Source: Rhodococcus sp. IITR03
Lineage (GTDB): Bacteria > Actinomycetota > Actinomycetes > Mycobacteriales > Mycobacteriaceae
Reading direction: 5' to 3'
DNA: 10,624 nt
Assembly (NCBI GenBank): GCA_001017865.1
Contig: LATQ01000001.1
Location: forward strand, 621,176 to 631,799
A model generated the notes under the pieces. It saw only the letters and a program-made list of their open reading frames with translations, was not told where the DNA came from and did not search any database. Numbering within the stretch: the stretch's first letter is position 1; every line of letters starts with the position of its first letter. A program made the translations under genes and the position numbers. Of the stretch, positions 7,318 through 10,624 are shown piece by piece.

Positions 7318-8118
7318 TCAGGACGCCTGCCGCGGAACCATCCCACCGAGTGCGATGTCGTATTCCTGCGCCTGCTCGTCGAATCCGACGCTGTAGACGG
7401 TGGGATACCAGGCCGAGTGCTGATAGGCGGCCGGCAACTTGATCTGTTCGCGGATCGTCGGACGGGTCAGCAGCCACTCCCGCGTGATCATCGGTTCCAT
7501 GAAGGTGTAGTCGCCGTCCCACGAGCCGTTGACGAACGTCTCGGTGAAGTCGTAGACACCGGGAACCATTCCCTCCGTGATGTCGAGCCAGTGCACACCC
7601 ATGAACGGCACCGCGAGTTGCGACGCGAGCATCCCCGGCGGAGTCACGTAGTCGCCGGGCATGTACTTCGGGTCCGGGAGTCGTTCGGCGCGAGCGGCGT
7701 AATCCGGTGCGGCCGGGTCGATTGCCTCGATCGCCGCCATGTCGGTCATGTAGAAGTGCACGTCGAAATGGGGTTTCCCGAACAGCACGGTCGGGTCGTG
7801 CCCACGCGGATTCCAGTTCAGCATGACGTGGTCGAACACAGTGTCGGATGCCTGAACGGGCAGGTGCAGCATGTACATCCCGTCGGCATCGGGCAGTCCG
7901 TCGAGGGCCGCCGGCGAGAATCGGATACCGACGGCGGTCGGGGCGCCGTCCGCATCCACGGTCGCATACGCACGCGCAGTTCCGTCACCGACGCTCACGG
8001 CCTGACCGAAATGCAGGTGGGCAGGTGTGGGCACTGCCGATGCCACACCACCGACCGCCACGGCAATACAAGAGGCGAGGAGCACTGCGATGGAACGAGA
8101 TGATCGATGTTTCTTCAT
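7318..8118 (-). CDS. Exported TTHB210-like/DUF5602-type protein
   Basis: A 266-residue protein of unknown function. It starts MKKHRSSRSIAVLLASCIAV and reaches a likely signal peptidase site after Ala-28 (VASA/VPTP), so it is probably secreted or cell-wall associated. The body fits the TTHB210-like/DUF5602 family from memory: HFGQAVSVGDGTARAY at the N-terminus, FDHVMLNWNPRGHDP (95-109), PHFDVHFYMTD (116-126), PFMGVHWLDI (171-180) and GSWDGDYTFMEPMI (198-211). The conserved H117, H121, H176 and E208 would make a plausible metal site; that is inference. ATG 8118 was chosen over in-frame ATGs at 8160 and 8202 because it puts the signal peptide at the very N-terminus, although the ribosome site is weak. 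The gene is divergent from the hydroxyglutarate oxidase gene and upstream of the SRPBCC gene. Confidence 0.75.
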   Translation of the reverse strand: MKKHRSSRSIAVLLASCIAVAVGGVASAVPTPAHLHFGQAVSVGDGTARAYATVDADGAPTAVGIRFSPAALDGLPDADGMYMLHLPVQASDTVFDHVMLNWNPRGHDPTVLFGKPHFDVHFYMTDMAAIEAIDPAAPDYAARAERLPDPKYMPGDYVTPPGMLASQLAVPFMGVHWLDITEGMVPGVYDFTETFVNGSWDGDYTFMEPMITREWLLTRPTIREQIKLPAAYQHSAWYPTVYSVGFDEQAQEYDIALGGMVPRQAS

Positions 8119-8138
8119 GGTGATATCCGATCGACGAG

Positions 8139-8153
8139 GGTTCTCGGTGAACC
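8139..8153. promoter_or_regulatory. Small inverted repeat upstream of the exported-protein gene
   Basis: GGTTC-TCGGT-GAACC lies 20 bp before the chosen start of the exported protein. It could be an operator or a 5' leader hairpin of that minus-strand gene. The arms are only 5 bp, so chance is a real alternative. Confidence 0.2.
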
Positions 8154-8232
8154 TCTCCATTCCGTGGATCCAGTCTCGACCGGTGTTCGTGACCCCGGCC
8201 ATCCCTCACTCGGGGGATTTCGCCGACCGTCT

Positions 8233-8289
8233 CGGAACAACCCTGTCGTCCCGGAACGACCCTGTCCTCACAGGGTCGCGACATATACT
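8233..8289 (+). promoter_or_regulatory. Promoter region of the hydroxyglutarate oxidase gene: direct repeat, dyad and -10-like box
   Basis: Two 18-bp direct repeats beginning CGGAAC and containing ACCCTGTC (8233-8250 and 8252-8269, 16 of 18 bases equal) have a 19-bp period. The second is the left arm of a perfect dyad, CGACCCTGT-CCTC-ACAGGGTCG (8257-8278). Six bases later comes TATACT (8284-8289), a good -10 box, so the dyad would cover the -35 position. A regulator bound there would block the promoter, and the upstream repeat would be an auxiliary half-site. The TTG start follows 50 bp after the box. The sequence pattern is clear; its function is inferred. Confidence 0.6.
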
Positions 8290-8339
8290 CGCCGGACTGC
8301 GGACGGACGTCACGATCCGCGGAGAACAGGGAGCGGCCC

Positions 8340-9540
8340 TTGAGTATTCGCAGCCTTCGCGTCGCGGTGGTCGGTGGGGGCATCATCGGTGCCGCGACCG
8401 CCCGGCAACTCGCCCTCACGGACGCCGACGTCACGCTGTTCGAGAAGGAAGACCGGCTCGCCGCTCACCAGACGGGGCACAACAGTGGCGTCGTCCACGC
8501 CGGCCTCTACTACACGCCCGGAAGTCTCAAAGCCCGGTTGTGCAGGCGCGGGGTGGAGTTGTTGCAGACGTTCACCACGGACAAGGGCCTGCCCTACGAC
8601 GAGTGCGGCAAGGTCGTCGTCGCCCTCGACCAGTCGGAACTCGGCCGCCTCGACGCGATCTTCTCGCGGGCCACGGCGAACGGGGTCCCCGGCATCAGGC
8701 GTCTCGGCGCCGACGAGATTACCGCGATCGAGCCGCACGCCGTCGGGATCGCAGCCCTTCATTCCCCGCACACGGCGATCATCGACTTCGTCGCCGTCAC
8801 ACGCGCGCTCGCGGACGACGTCGTCGCCGCGGGCGGCACGGTGCGGACCGGTACCGCCGTGACGGCGATCCGTGAGGCGGGCGAGCAGGTCGTCGTCGAC
8901 ATCCCGGGCGACCAACTTGCCTTCGACCTGGTGATCACGTGCGCGGGACTGCAGTCCGACCGCCTCGCCCACACCTCGGGCGACACCCGCGACCCGCGGA
9001 TCGTCCCGTTCCTCGGCGACTATCTGCTGCTCGAACCCGACGCGGCGGCAAAGGTGCGCGGATTGATCTATCCGGTGCCCGACCCCCGCTATCCGTTCCT
9101 CGGGGTGCATCTCACCCGGCGGATCGACGGTGAGGTGATGGTGGGACCCAACGCCTTCCTCTCCCCCGGCCGCGAGGCCTATCGCGGCGGGCGCGGATCG
9201 TGGCGGGATCTGCGCGATGCCGTCGCCTGGCCCGGTTTCTGGCGGTTCGCCGCGAACAACCTGCCCGCAGCGGTCGGGAACTGCGCACGGCGACCAGTAC
9301 TCGGCGGTTCGTCGCCGATGCGGCCGCGTACATGCCCGGACTGACCGTCGACGACGTGCGGCGGGTCCGCGTGGCATCCGCGCTCAGGCGATGAACTCCG
9401 ACGGAGGCCTCGAGGACGACTTCGTCGTGACCGGGCACGGACGGGTCGTGCACCTGCGCAATGCCCCGTCGCCCGGCGCCACCTCGTCGATGGCGATCGC
9501 GGAGTATCTCGTCGACCGTGCATTCGAACGCATCGCCTGA
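8340..9540 (+). CDS. lhgO: L-2-hydroxyglutarate oxidase (FAD-dependent), two frameshifts
   Basis: FAD-dependent oxidase/dehydrogenase of the DAO family that turns L-2-hydroxyglutarate into 2-oxoglutarate and passes electrons to the respiratory chain at the membrane. It starts at TTG 8340, with GGGAG (8328-8332) at good distance. The dinucleotide motif is VAVVGGGIIGAATARQLA (8-25) with Glu35 closing the second strand, and the family block is EKEDRLAAHQTGHNSGVVHA (35-54) followed by GLYYTPGSLKARLCRRG. Later FLGVHLTRRIDGEVMVGPNA is also typical. The frame changes near 9275-9277 (GTC-GG, probably GTC CGG, giving VRELRTATSTRRFVADAAAY) and again near 9371-9372, after which GIRAQAMNSDGGLEDDFVVT and HLRNAPSPGATSSMAIAEYL lead to TGA 9538-9540. 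Each change equals one missing base. Rebuilt length is about 400 residues, normal for LhgO. Confidence 0.88.
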
Positions 9541-9627
9541 TCGGGCATCCGGCAGCGGACGTCACGGTTCGCGGTGACCGGTTCCGGGCATGCTGCACGG
9601 GAACCACTTCATCGTCAGGAGGTCTCC

Positions 9628-10286
9628 ATGGCACGAATCGCACTCTTCGGAGGACACGGCAAGGTCGCGTTGCATCTCGAGCGGCTGCTGGCCGATGCCG
9701 GTCACGAGACCAGTGCGTTCATCCGCAATCCCGATCACGCCGACGATGTACGCGCTGCCGGTGGCACGCCCGTCGTCGCCGACGTCGAGAAGATGGACAT
9801 CGCCGAGATCACCGAGCTGCTGCGCGGCCACGACGCGGTGGTCTGGTCCGCAGGCGCAGGCGGAGGGAATCCCGAACGCACCTATGCGGTGGACCGCGAC
9901 GCGGCGATCGCCTCGATGACCGCCGCGCAGGAGGCCGGGGTCCGCCGGTACGTGATGGTGTCGTACTTCGGGGCCCGCCCCGACCACGGTGTCCCCGAGG
10001 ACAACAGTTTCTACGCCTATGCCGAGGCCAAGTCGGCTGCGGACGCCCATCTGCGGGGTACCGACCTCGACTGGACGATCCTCGGTCCGAGCGCGCTGAC
10101 CCTCGACCCGCCCACCGGCCGCATCGAGATCGAGGGCACGGGGCGAGCGACAAGGGACAGGTCTCGCGCGCCGACGTCGCGGCCGTCGCCGCAGCCGTGC
10201 TCGAGCGACCGGAGACGGTGGGACGCACGATCGAGTTCAACAACGGCGACGTTCCGATCGACGAGGCACTCGACGCGCTGCGGTAA
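9628..10286 (+). CDS. NAD(P)-binding atypical SDR-family protein, one frameshift
   Basis: Atypical short-chain dehydrogenase-like protein with an NAD(P)H-binding Rossmann fold (NmrA/YhfK-like group). ATG 9628 has AGGAGG (9617-9622) five bases upstream. Visible features are the nucleotide loop MARIALFGGHGKVALHLERL (1-20), DAVVWSAGAGGGNPERTYAV (69-88), RRYVMVSYFGA (106-116) and Tyr131-xxx-Lys135 in FYAYAEAKSAAD, then LDWTILGPSALT. The signal is in one frame to GGG 10141, where one base is missing (GG-GCG, probably GGC GCG). It continues GASDKGQVSRADVAAVAAAV to TAA 10284-10286. Rebuilt length is about 219 residues. Read literally, the frame has no stop for a long way and a gene finder may miss the gene. 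It follows the oxidase by 87 bp on the same strand, so cotranscription is possible. The substrate is unknown. Confidence 0.82.
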
Positions 10287-10300
10287 TCCCTTACACAGCA

Positions 10301-10337
10301 GTCCGTCCCCGGTTGCAGGGGGCAACCGGGGACGGAC
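10301..10337. terminator. Strong hairpin between convergent genes
   Basis: GTCCGTCCCCGGTTGC (10301-10316) pairs perfectly with GCAACCGGGGACGGAC (10322-10337) around AGGGG, a 16-bp stem. It starts 14 bp after the SDR stop and ends 19 bp before the stop of the opposing gene, so it probably serves both. There is no T tract. Its CCGTCCCCG core is shared with the hairpin at 4372-4407. Confidence 0.8.
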
Positions 10338-10356
10338 ACTCGAGCGATGTCATCGC

Positions 10357-10624
10357 TCAGACCTGCGGGGCGAGTTCCTCCACGCGCAGCGGCGAGGTGT
10401 CCGCGGCGGCCGCGTTGGCCTCCTCGAACTGCCGGCGGTCGACCTGCGAGCCGAGCACCAGCGCGAGTCGCGCCAGGAAGCCCTCGCGGTCGTCCTCGGC
10501 GGCCTGATCCAGGGCGGTCGACAGGCCGAGCCAGACGTTCTCACGCCGCTGATCGTCCTCGGTGACCTGTCGGCAGGGCGGGCCGGGATTCCGCGCCGGC
10601 GGAGCGGCACCGGAGCGCAGGGCC
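10357..10624 (-). CDS. C-terminal end of an unrecognised small or larger protein, start outside window
   Basis: An open frame enters from the right edge (first full codon 10623-10621) and ends at TGA 10359-10357, giving the last 88 residues. The first 20 or so are rich in Pro, Arg and Gly (GAAPPARNPGPPCRQ) and look like a linker. The rest is acidic and helical: VTEDDQRRENVWLGLSTALD, then AEDDREGFLARLALVLGSQV and DRRQFEEANAAAADTSPLRV. The helical part is faintly like short DUF2783-type proteins, but I cannot confirm it. No start codon with a ribosome site is visible in frame. The frame was preferred because it gives a consistent helical, charged sequence, while the other minus-strand frame is an Arg/Ser/Pro-rich shadow. 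A missing base cannot be excluded here either. Confidence 0.55.
   Translation of the reverse strand, partial: ALRSGAAPPARNPGPPCRQVTEDDQRRENVWLGLSTALDQAAEDDREGFLARLALVLGSQVDRRQFEEANAAAADTSPLRVEELAPQV

Noticed and set aside
8234..8277. GGAAC-N17-GTC considered as an extracytoplasmic sigma factor promoter
   Set aside because: The match is to very short boxes inside a direct repeat and dyad, and TATACT next to it is a better -10 candidate.
9541..9627. Possible terminator between lhgO and the SDR gene (GTCAC/GTGAC and GGTTCC/GGAACC pairs)
   Set aside because: Stems are only 5-6 bp with large loops; not convincing.
1..10624. Horizontal transfer or a mobile island
   Set aside because: GC content and codon style look even, and there are no integrases, transposases, tRNA genes or flanking repeats in the window.

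Overview
The window is GC-rich with actinobacterial coding style. It most resembles Rhodococcus or a close relative: the 3-hydroxybenzoate 6-hydroxylase keeps the residue numbering of the characterised Rhodococcus jostii RHA1 enzyme, and starts include GTG and TTG. No RNA gene, insertion sequence, prophage or CRISPR array was seen, and no gene-free stretch exceeds about 220 bases.

Left part (1-4307): a gentisate-pathway module. On the minus strand lie gentisate 1,2-dioxygenase (cut by the left edge) and its upstream IclR-type regulator. Divergent on the plus strand are an aromatic-acid/H+ symporter and 3-hydroxybenzoate 6-hydroxylase. Together they import 3-hydroxybenzoate, hydroxylate it to gentisate and open the ring to maleylpyruvate. 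The isomerase and fumarylpyruvate hydrolase that finish the route are not visible and may lie past the left edge. The set matches the gen locus of Corynebacterium glutamicum (genR, genK, genH, genD). Two RTTCY-N7-RGAAY dyads, one at the regulator start and one before the dioxygenase, are candidate regulator sites. A 25-bp tandem repeat grows out of the 3' end of the transporter gene.

Middle part (4308-6784): a strong hairpin, then a LuxR-type regulator with a GAF-like N-terminus, followed after 3 bp by a GT1-type glycosyltransferase, closed by a bidirectional terminator. The substrate is unknown.

Right part (6785-10624): a SRPBCC protein and an exported TTHB210/DUF5602-like protein on the minus strand. 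Divergent from them are an L-2-hydroxyglutarate oxidase, with a dyad and direct repeat just before a -10-like box, and an NAD(P)-binding SDR protein. A hairpin terminator separates these from the C-terminal end of an unrecognised minus-strand gene that runs off the right edge.

The most striking general property is that five of the ten complete or near-complete genes are interrupted by single missing bases, seven in all. Every one is a one-base deletion and the protein signal resumes perfectly in the next frame. This looks more like sequence error than gene decay, and it means naive annotation of this window gives wrong products.
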